Shown here one piece after another: positions 44,318-55,662 of a stretch of DNA of 64,000 nucleotides. The stretch lies in the NCBI GenBank assembly GCA_033977485.1, contig CM066994.1:26504681-26568680 (forward strand), read 5' to 3'. The translations under genes and the position numbers were made by a program. Source of the stretch: Hydrangea macrophylla. Its lineage: Eukaryota > Streptophyta > Magnoliopsida > Cornales > Hydrangeaceae. Under the pieces are notes generated by a model. The model was not told where the DNA came from, did not search any database, and saw nothing but the letters and a program-made list of their open reading frames with translations. The number at the start of each line of letters is the position of its first letter. Position 1 is the stretch's first letter.

Positions 44318-46423
44318 TGTCACACCCGTCCCAGAATTTCATGGTTTTAAAATACATAACTTGAGCATTTGTAAGTATATCAATGTTATTTGATAATTGG
44401 GCTGAGATGGAGTTGACTGTGAGTCAACGATGAGGTGTCAGACAAGACACGGGAACTTGGCAGTTCATTTTATTTTAGCATGAGTGAATGGCATTCATAT
44501 GATTTAAATGTTATTGGACTTTATCTGGTATTTCATGAATAGTAAATTTACCTGTGTAGAGTAAATTTTTGATCGTTTTGATATTGTTGTATGTCATTTA
44601 GAGAACTGTGGTGAGAACGTGAGTGACACGTTAAATAAAAGGGTAGGTTGTGTAGAGATTCCACAGAATTTAGTTTTTGGACGTAATTTTTTTGGACCCA
44701 ACGAGACTTAGTCGGAAACTTTTAAAATATGTAATTTTCACTCGTAAAGGCATAAAATGGATGTGCGTGAAGTTTCAGGAGTTAATTAGATGTTTGAGAA
44801 ACTCGCAGGGAAGTAAACGTGATTCCCGAAGAGTTTTCCTATAAATAGGTAAGGGTGAAATTCATTATTTCGCAAACTTTTACAAAATATCGTTGGAGAG
44901 GAGAGAGAAAGGGGGATTTGATCCTACGAACTTTGCGACAACGATCGGCGACCTTTAATCCGTCAGATTTTTCCTAAATTCGAGATTTGAACTCGTGAAG
45001 TTAAGATCTACGTTTTGATACCTCTTAGGCCATGTTTGGCTCACTTTTATAAAAATCTAAATTCTAAACTTTTGGGGAAAACCCCTGTAAACTTGTAGGA
45101 ATCATTTTAAATTCGAGATTCGACGATTAATTGGCCCCTAGTCGATACTTCAAAGTTTGAAGAGAATTGCACGAGGTATGAAGTTCTAACTTGTGAAATA
45201 TAGAGAAATACATGTTTTACATTTTGACGACAAAATTGTGATCCGGGCAAAATTTATGTGTTAATCTTAGGCCCGTTAATTATGCACGCGCTAAATTGTG
45301 AAAAGCATGTCTACTTTTATGCGAGCACGTTGAGTTGTCTATGTGGGTCAAATGGGAGTCTTATACAAATTCATGCCAGAGTAAGCTTCTCGATGTTTGA
45401 GAATTTTAGTAGCGACGACTACTATGCATGGTTTAAGGCTTGGACTTGCCAGGGCACTTAGGGATGTAATGGTTCTAGGTTTGGACTAGCCATTGACATC
45501 GCAGTTTAAGGCTTGGACTTGCCGCTACCGGATGAAGGCATATTTTGCTCCCTAGCGACTATTTATGTGATTTATGAGATTAGGGCATGTTTATCTTATA
45601 TGTATATGTTAGAGCTTGTGCACTCAGCATATAGCTGAGCAGTGGAGATTTACTCAATTGCAGGTAAGAAGAAAGACAAGAAGAAGCGTGAGGAGTGAGG
45701 CCGTTGAGGAACGCCGGGGAATCACTTGTTTATAGTTTTGTTCTCTTTTCCTTACACTTGTATAAGGATTAGGAATTTGTAATATGTTGTAATGGAACCT
45801 TGGGAATTAGTTGGTGGTACTGTAATCCTATATTCAAACTCCTGTATTTATGTTTTAAATCGTTGGTATACAATCGTGTTTGTGTTGGTTTTTGAATCGG
45901 AGAAGGGTTGCTTGAATTCTGTAGAATACTTAGTGTGCTGAGGCCGATCAGTCGACTGGTTTTTGTTTCAGTCGACTGGATCACTATGTTGAACTAAGCT
46001 CTGCTTTGATATGTTAGGAGATCAGTCGACTGGGGTGGAGAAAACAGTCGACTGGATGGGGTCCCAGATCATGGCTTTCTGCTTAAACAGAGTATCAGTC
46101 GACCGGACAACTTCAGTCGACTGAAAATTTTTGGCACCAGTCGACTAGGTCCCTGACACAGTCGATTGGATAGGCTATTGATATTTTTTAAACCTTACCG
46201 TTTTAGGTCTTTAGTCGATTGGACCCCCGACACAGTCGACTGGACCTCTGGGTTTCAAACCGAATTGGTTCTTTAACATTCCAATTGGGCAAAACTTTTT
46301 ATAACTCTGATTTTAATGGTTTCTAATAATGTTTTCTGCTGCTATTTTACTTAAAGGAACTGGATAAGCCTTGATGGCGTGCCACGTGTCCTATTACCAC
46401 GCGTAATGGGGTGGGCCGTGACA
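44318..46423 (+). repeat. 3' LTR of element A (2106 bp)
   Basis: It starts TGTCACACCCGTCCC and ends GGGCCGTGACA. TATAAATA at 44840-44847 is followed by the transcribed leader. Ten CAGTCGACTG-type palindromes in five pairs stand at 45949-46243. It is homologous to LTR B and, in reverse, to solo LTR G. Small ORFs inside are accidental. Confidence 0.93.
44840..44847 (+). promoter_or_regulatory. TATA box of LTR A
   Basis: TATAAATA about 522 bp into the LTR. The corresponding boxes lie about 512 bp into LTR B and about 535 bp into solo LTR G. Confidence 0.65.
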
Positions 46424-47330
46424 GAATAGCTGATGATGCTTATAGTGAACATGGGGAAAATATACCACACTTTGTTTTACTAGAACATGAACAACGTTCT
46501 TTGCGTGATTTATTTACCCCAAAGGAACATCACTCTTTCGTGCATCACTCTACCTAGACATACAGGAAATTTTCACTTTAGACAAGGCATGATTCCAGTC
46601 TTACCAACTTTCCATGGAATGAGGTCAAAACGGTGCTTATTTACATAATCGTGAATTTGAAGAAGTTTTTAGTACGTTCTCTGATCAAAGCTGTCCTACT
46701 GAAATAATCCGTCTTAAGTTTTTTTTTTTCTTTTTCTTTAAAAGATAAAGCTAAAGCTTGGCTTTTATCTCTTCGTCCTGGATCTATAACTTCGTGGCAT
46801 GATATGAATGAAGCCTTTCTAAAAAAAATTTATCATAAAAATTTAACTAATTGCATGATGCGTCAAATTAAACTTTTTACTCAAAAAGAAAAAGAACCAT
46901 TCCCTGAAGTTTGGGAACATTTTAAAGATCTTCTGCTAGCTTGTCCACATCATGGATTTGAAAAATGGCGTCTAATTAATTTCTTTTATGAAGGACTAGA
47001 ACCAAAATCAAAGAAATTAGTTGAAACTATGTGTCAAGGAGAATTTTTGAGTAAAACTGCCGACGAGGTTGAATCATACTTTGATTGGCTTGGAGAAAAT
47101 GCTTCCTAGGGGGAAACAGAAGAAATTGGTAGGACGAAGAAAGCTAAAAGTTTATATCAATTACAATCAGAAAATGAATTAACATTGAAATATGAAGAAT
47201 TAGCACATAAAGTGGAAGCTATAGTAGTAAAAAAAAAATCCACCTAAGAAGAAAAGAGACCTTTGTGATAACTGTCATACGTTAGGACATCCTACGAATG
47301 AATGTCCTAATAGTTCAATTTTTTAAGAAA
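46424..47330 (+). pseudogene. gag remnant of element F (Athila)
   Basis: From IADDAYSEHGEN and SLRDLFTPKEH the frame breaks repeatedly. FSLKDKAKAWLLSLRPGSITSWHDM then leads into the open piece 46804-47109 (FLKKIYHKN, EVWEHFKDLLLACPHHGFEKW, FYEGLEPKSKKLVETMCQGEF). A CCHC knuckle CDNCHTLGHPTNEC lies at 47264-47305. These are Athila gag features. The N-terminus is absent. Confidence 0.88.
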
Positions 47331-48172
47331 TTGCTCCAGTAGAGATAAATGCTGCGAATAATTATAGGGATCCTCAAAACTCCTATGGTAATTCATACCA
47401 GTCTAACTGAAGGAATCCTCCAAATCATATGTATACCAAAGAAGGTATTTTACAATTTCAATCTCAACAGTATCCTGCTCAAAATAATCAGTCGTATTTG
47501 CCTCTTCCACCTCAATTTCAACAAACACAAAATACATATCCTAATACACAACAAAATTCTAATGTTTATGTGCCTCCGTACAAGAAAGTACAAGAGGAAG
47601 CTTTACAGTCTATGATGCAACAATTAATACAAATCATGGGAAAACTACAAACATCTGTGGATAGGATTAATACAAATCATGGGATAGGATTAATAATCAA
47701 CACGATTCTAAAGCAAAAGGCATTTTTCCTGCCCAACCACAACCTAATCCAAGGGGACAACCACAAGGTGATCCCTCAACTTCTGGTAATAGTCAACATG
47801 AACAAGTAAAAGCTATAACTGTACTAAGAAGTGGTAAGGCTGTTGGACAAGAAATTTCACCTCCTTTAGAAGAAATTAAGCATACAAATACGGATGATAA
47901 TATGCTAGAAATTGAGGAAGAAATAGATGAAGATAAAATTGCTAATGAAGTTGAAATTGAAACCTTTGAAAAATAACAAATTTCTCAAGAAAATGAAACA
48001 ACTGATTTACCAGTAGAAAAAGAAACAGAGGAAACATAAGCAATGTTTAAGAAAACACCAAAATGATAAGAATCAGGAATATTTAGAATACTCTCCTCAA
48101 ATTCCTTATCCACAATGTTTAAGAAAACACCAAAATGATAAGAATCAGGAATATTTAGAATTATTTAAACAA
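47331..48172 (+). pseudogene. gag-protease linker of element F
   Basis: Gln/Asn/Pro-rich linker (47429-47809) followed by an acidic stretch (EEIDEDKIANEVEIETFEK). A 49-bp segment beginning CAATGTTTAAGAAAACACC is present twice, at 48041-48089 and 48113-48161. This is a local duplication with a 72-bp period. Confidence 0.7.
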
Positions 48173-48790
48173 GTGCATATTAATATTCCTCTCTTAGATG
48201 TGATTAATCAAGTACCTGCTTATGCAAAATTCTTACAAGATTTATGTATTATCAAACATAAGCAAAATGTAAGAAAGGATGCATATTCCGCTGACTTCGT
48301 AGAAGAAATTAATTCCATTGTACAACATAATTTATCAACAAAATTTAAAGACCCAGGTACACCAACAATATCTTATATTATTGGAAATCACAAAATCAAT
48401 CACGCACTCCTTGACTTCGGAGCTAGTGTGAACTTGCTTCCTTATTCTGTTTGTCAACAGCTTAGATTAGGTGAGCTAAAACCTACTCGCATGGTATTAT
48501 AACTTGCTGATAGATCTACAAAATACCCGTGAGGAATTTTGGAAGATGTTCTTGTCAAAGTGGACAAATTTATTTTTCCAGTAGATTTTGTTATCCTTGA
48601 TATAGAACCAGTATTAGATGCTAATGTGTAAATACCAGTTATTTTTGGAAGGCCCTTCTTGGCTACAATTGATGCCATTATTCGAATCCGCAGTGCTATG
48701 ATGACTGTAGTATTTGGAAATATGACTTTAAATATTAAAGTTTTTTCTAATCTACAACACCAAGAAGAAGATATATTGAAGAAGTTCATG
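48173..48790 (+). pseudogene. Protease of element F
   Basis: The piece INIPLLDVINQVPAYAKFLQDLC is the conserved Athila pre-protease stretch. The active site lies in ALLDFGASVNLLPYSVCQQL (about 48404-48462), where DFG stands for the usual DLG or DSG. IPVIFGRPFLATIDAIIRI follows. Stops at 48500, 48530 and 48628 break it. Confidence 0.85.
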
Positions 48791-49990
48791 CTATTGAATC
48801 TCTATCACGAGAATATTTTAACTTGACTTGTTATAATGATCCAGTAGAATCTGTTATTAATAATTCTATTCAGAAGCTAGATAGTAATAATCTAAAAAAA
48901 CATCTTATGAGTCAAGTATGTTTTAATGAAGATTCAACAGAAGAAATAATTCAAGAAGCAATGTGGACCACACATTTTGAACCTTTACCACCAAAGACTA
49001 CATTAACACTCCCATCTAATTTACAAACTCCACAGTTGAATTTAAAAGAACTCCTTAAAGAGCTTAAATATGTTTTCCTTGATAGTAAATAATACTTATC
49101 CTATAATAATATCATCTCTTCTAGACTCCAATCAAGAAAATAAACTCATTAGTATGCTTCAGAAGCATAAAAATGCCATAGGTTGGAGTATAGCAGATTT
49201 AAAAGGATTAAGCCCTTCAATATGCACTCACTATATGTATATCATGAAGATAATGCTAAAACCTCAAGAGAAATGCAAAGAAGACTTAATCCTATTATGC
49301 AGGAAGTAGTTAAGAAGGAAGTTCTCAAACTACTCGACATGGGCATTATATATTCAATTTCCGACAGTAAATGGGTAAGTCCAACATAAGTTGTGCCAAA
49401 GAAAGCAGGAATTATATTTGTTCCGAATTCAAAGGGAGAACTAATTTACACTCGTGTCACTACTGGATGGCGTGTATGCATAGACTATAGAAAACTCAAT
49501 GCTGTAATCCGTTAGGATCACTTTCCTTTACCTTTTATGGATCAAATGTTAGAAAGAATAGCGTGCCATAAGTATTACTATTTTCTAGATGGTTATAGTG
49601 GTTACAATCCAATAGAGATCGCACCAGAAGATCAGGAAAAAATTACTTTCACATGTCCATTTTCGCCTATCGCCGAATACCCTTTGGTCTTTGCAACGCA
49701 CCTGCAACCTTTCAAAGGTGTATGCTAAGTATTTTCAGTGATATGGTAGAAAAGAATTTAAAAGTTTTTATGGATGATTTTTCAATTTTTGGGAAATCCT
49801 ATGATGATTACCTTAGCAATCTTCAGAAAGTTCTCCAGAGATATGAAGAAAAAAGTTTAGTTTTAAATTGGAAAAAATGTCATTTTATGGTCACTAAAGG
49901 TATTGTCTTAGGACAATATTTTTGAAAATGGGATACAGGTAGACAAAGCCAAAATAGATCTTATAGCTAATTTACCTATTCCCAAAACTG
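48791..49990 (+). pseudogene. Linker and reverse transcriptase of element F
   Basis: The linker has LSPSICTHYMYI and KKEVLKLLDMGIIYSISDSKWVSPT. RT has TTGWRVCIDYRKLNAVIR then a stop, FPLPFMDQMLERIACHKYYYFLDGYSGYN, a frameshift near 49660, FAYRRIPFGLCNAPATFQRCM, and the intact catalytic VFMDDFSIFG (about 49766-49795). A TGA at 49923 and a frame change precede the thumb part. Confidence 0.9.
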
Positions 49991-50600
49991 TAAAAGACAT
50001 CCGTTCATTCTTAGGACGTGCAGGTTTTTATCGCCGATTCATAAAAAATTTCAGTACTATTTCTAGACCTTTATGTCAATTATTGGCCAAAGACACACCT
50101 TTTGAATGGACTAAAGAACGTCAAAACTTCTTTGAGAAATTAGAAGAGCATCTCACTACTGCACCTATTATGCAATCTCCTGATTGGAACTTACCATTTG
50201 AATTAATGTCTGATGCTAGCGACTTTGCCATTGGAGCTGTCCTAGGGCAGACAAAGGATAAAAAGGCATCAGTTATATACTACTAAACAAGTATCGCTAG
50301 CAGTAGTATTCGCCCTTAATAAATGTAGGAAATACTTGATTGGTTCCCCTATTGTCTGTTTTACGGACCATTCAGCTCTAAACTACCTACTTTCAAAGAA
50401 AGACACTAAGCCTAGGCTTATTAGGTGGATACTCCTACTACAGGAATTTAATTTAATAATCAAAGACAAAAAAGGAGTAGAAAATGTGATAGTTGATCAC
50501 TTATCCCGCCTCACTTTTGAAGACAATACCAATGAACCATTACCTATTCAAAACTCTTTTCCTGATGAACAGTTTTTTTCTGTGACTTCTCTGCCATGGT
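49991..50600 (+). pseudogene. RNase H of element F
   Basis: DIRSFLGRAGFYRRFIKNFS (RT connection) is followed by RNase H motifs [31 protein letters not shown] and [13 protein letters not shown] at 50284 and a shift split it. It lacks the part around the catalytic Glu in a continuous frame. Confidence 0.88.
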
Positions 50601-51890
50601 ATGCTGATCTTGTTAATTATTTAGTAACTGGAAAAATACCAAGCAATTGGTCATCATCAGATAAAAAGAGATTCCTAGCTATTGCTAGGCATTTCTACTT
50701 TGATGACTCATTTGTTTAAATATTGTGTTGATCATGTAATTAGGAAATGTGTTCCTAATGAAGAAATCGAAAATGTACTTTTCATGTGTCATTCGTCCTT
50801 CTGTGGAGGACATTTCTCATCTCGAGTAACTGCTATAAAAATTTTACAAAGTGGTTTATATTGGCCAACTCTATTTAAAGATTCATATTTATATTGTAAG
50901 GCTTGTAACCGCTGCCAAATGTTAGGCAGTATTATAAAGAGAAATCAAATGCCAATGACCCCTATAATAACAATTGAAATATTTGATTGTTGGGGCATTG
51001 ACTTTATGAGACCTTTTCCTCCATCTTGCCAAATGAATATATTTTATCAGTAGTCGAATATGTTTCAAAATGGGTAGAAGCTATTCCTACTAGAAAGCAT
51101 GATCATCGTACAGTTATTGCATTTTTAAAAGATAATATATTCTCTCGATTTGGAACTCCAAAAGCAATAATAAGTTATCAAGGAACTCATTTCTGTAACA
51201 AGCCATTTGAAAAATTAATGAAAAGATATGGAGTGACCCATAAGGTGTCAACTGCATACCATCCACAAACAAATGGACAAGCTGAATTAGCTAATAGTCA
51301 AATTAAGCATATTCTCGAAAAAAACTGTGAATTCTAATCGTAATGACAGGTCTTCAAAATTAACAGATGCTTTATGGGCATATAGAACTGCTTATAAGAC
51401 CCATTTGGGGATGTCGCCATACAGAATTGTCTATGGAAAAGCTTGTCACCTACTAGTAGAATTAGAATATAAAGCATATTGGGCTATTAGGACTTTAAAT
51501 TATAATACTGAAGAGGGAGGAATTTTAAGAAAATTACAATTAAGTAAGCTTGAAGAAAATCGAAAAGATGCATATGATAACGCTCGAATTCATTAAGCAA
51601 GAACTAAAATGTATCATAATAAGAATCTTTTGTGTAAAAGATTTACCCCCGCTCAAAAAGTTCTATTATATGACTCAAGACTACATTTTTTTAGAGGAAA
51701 AATAAAATCTTGATAGACTGGTCCATACATAGTTAAAAATGTTTATTTTTATGGAACTGTCGAGATTGAGGACCCTAAAGATGGAAATACATTTAAAGTT
51801 AATGGGCATAGATTAAAGCCATTTTTAGAAGGATTTGAATCTGAGTTGGAGTCCATTCCTTTGGAAGACCCCAACTATAATGATCCTTAA
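50601..51890 (+). pseudogene. Integrase of element F
   Basis: The HHCC domain has CHSSFCGGHFSSRVTAIKILQSG and CKACNRCQ. The core has WGIDFMRPFPPS, then IISYQGTHFCNKPFEKLM, in which the catalytic Asp is replaced by Tyr, and [14 protein letters not shown]. The lineage-typical [27 protein letters not shown] at about 51418-51500 marks Athila. The C-terminal part runs to a stop at 51888-51890. Several stops and shifts are present, near 51051, 51337 and 51596. Confidence 0.9.
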
Positions 51891-52067
51891 TACTCAAATC
51901 ATAATTAGTATAGGACATAGTGTATCAGAGTATTTATAGTCCTATACTCTTAATTTGATCACTTTTTATATGTATAAATTAATTTTGTTATTACTATTCT
52001 ATCTTTTCTTTGTTTATTTCTTTTTATTACAGGTGTTATCCTTGGCTTCTTTTTCTCATATTACTCA

Positions 52068-52110
52068 TTGAGGACAATGTCAGACTCAGTTGGGGGGGGG
52101 GGGGGGGAAG
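52068..52110 (+). other. Internal PPT-like G16 run of element F
   Basis: GAGGACAATGTCAGACTCAGT is followed by 16 consecutive G (52092-52107) and AAGG. Athila-type elements often carry such a purine run between pol and the env-like region. A 3' splice-like TTTTTATTACAG/G lies at about 52023-52034. Confidence 0.65.
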
Positions 52111-52192
52111 GTTTCACGATTAACACCTATTTGTTTGTTTTATCTTTATTTCTTAAAAAAAATTAAAATTAATCTTATTAGAGAGAAAATGG

Positions 52193-52400
52193 CTATATAT
52201 AGGGCTTTAAACCCTTAAAACTTTCCCCATCCCTCTTTTTCCTTTCTTTTTCTTCTCCCTTTCGCCGCGATCTCTCTCTCACTCTCTGCAACTCTCTCAC
52301 TCTCTCCCCCGATCTCTCATTCTCTCTCATTTATTTTTCATTTTTTTTTATTTTCTCGATCTAAAATCAAGATCTACTCTAGCGATCACTAAAGGTAAGA
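52193..52400 (+). promoter_or_regulatory. Promoter-like segment and leader in the env-position region of F
   Basis: CTATATATAG (52193-52202) is followed by TTTAAACCCTTAA, close to a plant telo-box. Then come a long pyrimidine-rich CT leader (52215-52345) and a donor-like AAAG/GTAAGAT near 52394. This looks like the 5' end of a plant transcription unit with a leader intron, placed about 850 bp upstream of the ORF at 53047. Confidence 0.45.
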
Positions 52401-53046
52401 TCTATAATCCAGAGAAAAGCTTGATTCTATGTTTTTCCGATTTCGGCTTAAATCTTAAATTTTTAGTTTTTTGTTTTTAGATTTCTATTTTCTCTCTATT
52501 CCATTATTTAACAAAAATACAATGCATAAGTTGTAGGTACCCACTCACCAAAAGAAGCTTGGAAATACCACTCGATCCACGACCCTACCAGGTTTCAGAT
52601 TTTCAAGAGACAGGTGATGTTTTTCCATTTCTTAAAAAAAAAAATGAATGACTCAGAAGTTAGAGCTCTTATAATTTTTGAAGTTTATATCATATTTTTT
52701 CTTATTATTGTTGTTGTAATGATGCATTATCTTAAACTTTGTTAATTTAAAAGAGAGAGAGAGAGATCGAGAGAGAGAGAAATGTAGTTTCTAGTTTTCT
52801 GTTTTTTTTATATAAAAAATAATGTAATTTTTCTTTCTAAGTTTTCTATTTTAAAAAAAAAAAAAAGAGAAAATTTTTTTTTCCTTTTAGTTTCTGAATG
52901 TATATATTTCTTAATATAAATATTTTTAGTTTTTAAATAAAATTCACACCCACCCCCTCTAAGCTCTCTTTAATTAGATCTTAGTTGATAGTTGGAAGGA
53001 GTGGAGGGTTGAGTCTAGCCTTTATTGTTGGCTGAGAGTATCAAAA

Positions 53047-53307
53047 ATGGATCCAATAGTCGATGACCAGACGTTAATGGGTCGCTCACTTGTTTCTGAG
53101 CAGAAGAAACCTTTTCCTGGCACTAGCCTTTATACCATCAAAAGGAAACCTAAAAGGTTAGGATGGTGTTTGAATTGTTATAGAGAAGAATGTCCTGGTT
53201 TAATTGCTCATAATGGCACATCTTTTAAAGTTTACTACTGCTTTAAAAGACAATTCAAATCAAAACAAAAGAAAATTTTGGTTGAGAAAGAGGACTGGAT
53301 CCTTTGA
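53047..53307 (+). CDS. 86-codon ORF of unknown function downstream of Athila pol
   Basis: MDPIVDDQTLMGRSL... is a basic small protein with four Cys in two groups (WCLNCYREECPG and KVYYCFKRQF), a possible small metal-binding module. It ends with KILVEKEDWIL. I do not recognise a family. It lies in the position where Athila elements carry an env-like gene, behind the promoter-like segment. It could be an exon, a remnant of an env-like gene or a captured host fragment. It keeps an open frame although pol of the same element is full of stops. Confidence 0.4.
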   Translation: MDPIVDDQTLMGRSLVSEQKKPFPGTSLYTIKRKPKRLGWCLNCYREECPGLIAHNGTSFKVYYCFKRQFKSKQKKILVEKEDWIL

Positions 53308-53321
53308 TACCCAAATAAATT

Positions 53322-53558
53322 TTGTTTTCCTATCCCTCATTTCTTTTTCTTTTTATTTTTTGTTTTAAATTTATTTTCGGTACATTCAATAATTTTCAGT
53401 CGGGTCAGACTTTAAAATGTTTCTACGTGTACATCTGGCTTTCATTAGCTGGTTCGATAGGAGTAATTTGCATGATCCCAACATTACCAGATATGTCTAG
53501 TACGGTAAATGACTCTAGAGGTAGCAAAAAACTAAGTAATGCCAGAGTTATCTCCTAG
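53322..53558 (+). CDS. Small ORF with a hydrophobic segment, possible env-like C-terminal exon
   Basis: The likely exon starts behind the 3' splice-like ATAATTTTCAG at about 53389-53399. It encodes SGQTLKCFYVYIWLSLAGSIGVICMIP, which looks like a membrane-spanning segment, and a hydrophilic tail ending SNARVIS. The part before the splice site is intron-like T-rich sequence and is probably not coding. Family unknown. Athila env-like proteins also carry membrane segments, but similarity cannot be judged here. Confidence 0.35.
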   Translation: MFSYPSFLFLFIFCFKFIFGTFNNFQSGQTLKCFYVYIWLSLAGSIGVICMIPTLPDMSSTVNDSRGSKKLSNARVIS

Positions 53559-55241
53559 CCTCTTACTGATGTTTTTAGCTTGTTAGTGATTCTAGACCCA
53601 TCTCTTTTACTAGAGGTGGATGGGCTATCATGACAACTTGGACGGTTCGGATTGCGTAGCCTCTTTTGTATAGGTGCAGAGAATACTAGTTGCACCATAT
53701 ATGTATCCAACTTAGTGGATGCGCTTAGGATTTTTTAGAATTTTTCTTTTACTCTATATAAGTTAAATTTGACATGTTAATGTTATTTTGGGTATGCTAA
53801 TAGCATACAACAAATTGTCACATGTTTAACTATTTTCAAATGCTAAAAACTCTTTAAACTTTAAGCACTTTTGAAACAGTGTGAAAATATTTACTGAATC
53901 TAAATGGATGAGTAAGCATAAACCATGCAGTTTAAAGACAAGTAGTGGAAACTAATTAACCCATGTGAGCTTTTGTGCCAATCTTCCTTTATGAGGGTTA
54001 CTATTTTGTTCAGTCTTATTTCATTCTTTTCATCATATCACTCGTTGAAAGTCTCATTATTTTTTTTTTCTTTGACTGATCATTAGAAGAGAATGTTCAG
54101 GATTTACCATTAGAACTTCTAAATTGCTTGAATGAACAAAGTCAATCTATTTTGAAAATGATTTAGGTGATCTTTTCTTTCAAATGCACCCCCCTTCACC
54201 TAATATTGCCTTATTCTCAGTTTTCTCCAAATCATGGCTTGCTCCACCTGGGAGTACAAACCTCACTTTATATCTAAGTATGTGATTGGACTGTAATGAC
54301 ATTGCAAGAAGTGGTAAAGAAAGAAAGAAGTTGATTTCAAAAAAAAAAAAGAAAAAAAATGAGGTACTAAAAAAAAAAAATTCAGCTATACAAATGATAA
54401 AAAGGACAAGAAAAAGAAGAGGTTGGAATGAACTCCACACACACTCCAATCACATACTTAGAACAAATACACCTCAAATATCCTACTCGTCTTAATTTCT
54501 AACCTACCAGTCAAAGTCCTAATGATTTAAAAGAAGTTGATTTTTAAATTTAAGGATGTTCTCCATGGTAGATCGCTCTTCTAATGCTAAGTATTCTTTC
54601 ATGAGACTTATTGTACTCCAAATGGCAATATATTGAGTCATTAAAAAAAAATATGGAAGCAATTCCTCCATCTTTACTTCCCTACCAAGTGAGATGTTCT
54701 CTACACCGGTTTCTGAGAGTTTCTCCTTAAAAGAGTGAAATCCCAATGAGATTTGAGTTAAAACTACAAATTTTATAACTGCTAATAGTTATGTAAACTT
54801 TGAAGTTAAGATCAATTGCTTGACTTTTCAAGTACACACTGTGAGTATAAAGAGTATAAAAAATGCTATAATTGACAAACTGTGAGTATATGTGTTGCAT
54901 TACTATTACATACTTGAAAATTCCATTTTATTGCCAAATTTAATCTTATCTGTTGTAAAAGGAGAAAATCTACATTTATTTTTACTTTACTTTATTTTTA
55001 CATTTAAAAAAAAAATTTAATTGAATTTTGTGGGTATATTCACTGCAAACCCTCACGAGACAACATTCGTCCACTAGGGGTAACCTAGGGGTTCAACGGC
55101 TTGTTGTATACGCTAAATGCAATCGCGATTCATGCGACAGTGAGTTAGGTTTTGTTTTCCTTAGTCTACTCCTACTTTTTAATAAAACTTCTAGAACAAT
55201 TTCTCTTTTCACTTCATTGCTAGGGACTAGCAATAAGTTAG
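53559..55241 (+). other. Noncoding 3' region of element F before its LTR
   Basis: Mostly AT-rich with A-runs (54340-54380) and no domain-bearing ORF. The end (CCACTAGGGGTAACCTAGGG, about 55072-55091, then GGGACTAGCAATAAG) is the conserved text that precedes the PPT in Athila-type elements. Confidence 0.6.
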
Positions 55242-55250
55242 TTGAGGGGT
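55242..55250 (+). other. Polypurine tract of element F
   Basis: GTTGAGGGG directly before the LTR start TGTGACAAACACTG, the usual Athila arrangement. Confidence 0.75.
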
Positions 55251-55595
55251 GTGACAAACACTGAATTTTGCACATTCATGTGCCAATATAATAGATATAG
55301 TGCTCATTTAATCCCCAAAATCCCTAGTTTTACATGCATTTTGGAATTAATATAATTTAATGGTGATGTCACTCAAATGCATGTAAATATTTGTTTTTAC
55401 ATATTTTATATCTTTAGGTAAAAATGAAGTAAAATAATGGGAATGAAAGAAGTGACAACCACACCATAGTATGTCCCATATGTTAATAGTAACAGATAGT
55501 GAAATTTGTGTAAGTATCAACAAAAAAAAGAGGGTTTGAAAACATTGTCATGGATTGACAACTGTGAACACACATATGTATTATTTTATTTTTTT

Positions 55596-55602
<7 letters not shown>

Positions 55603-55660
<58 letters not shown>
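55603..55660. repeat. (CT)n microsatellite
   Basis: 29 uninterrupted CT units. Predicted Ser/Leu-rich or Arg/Glu-rich proteins over it are artefacts. Confidence 0.97.
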
Positions 55661-55662
<2 letters not shown>

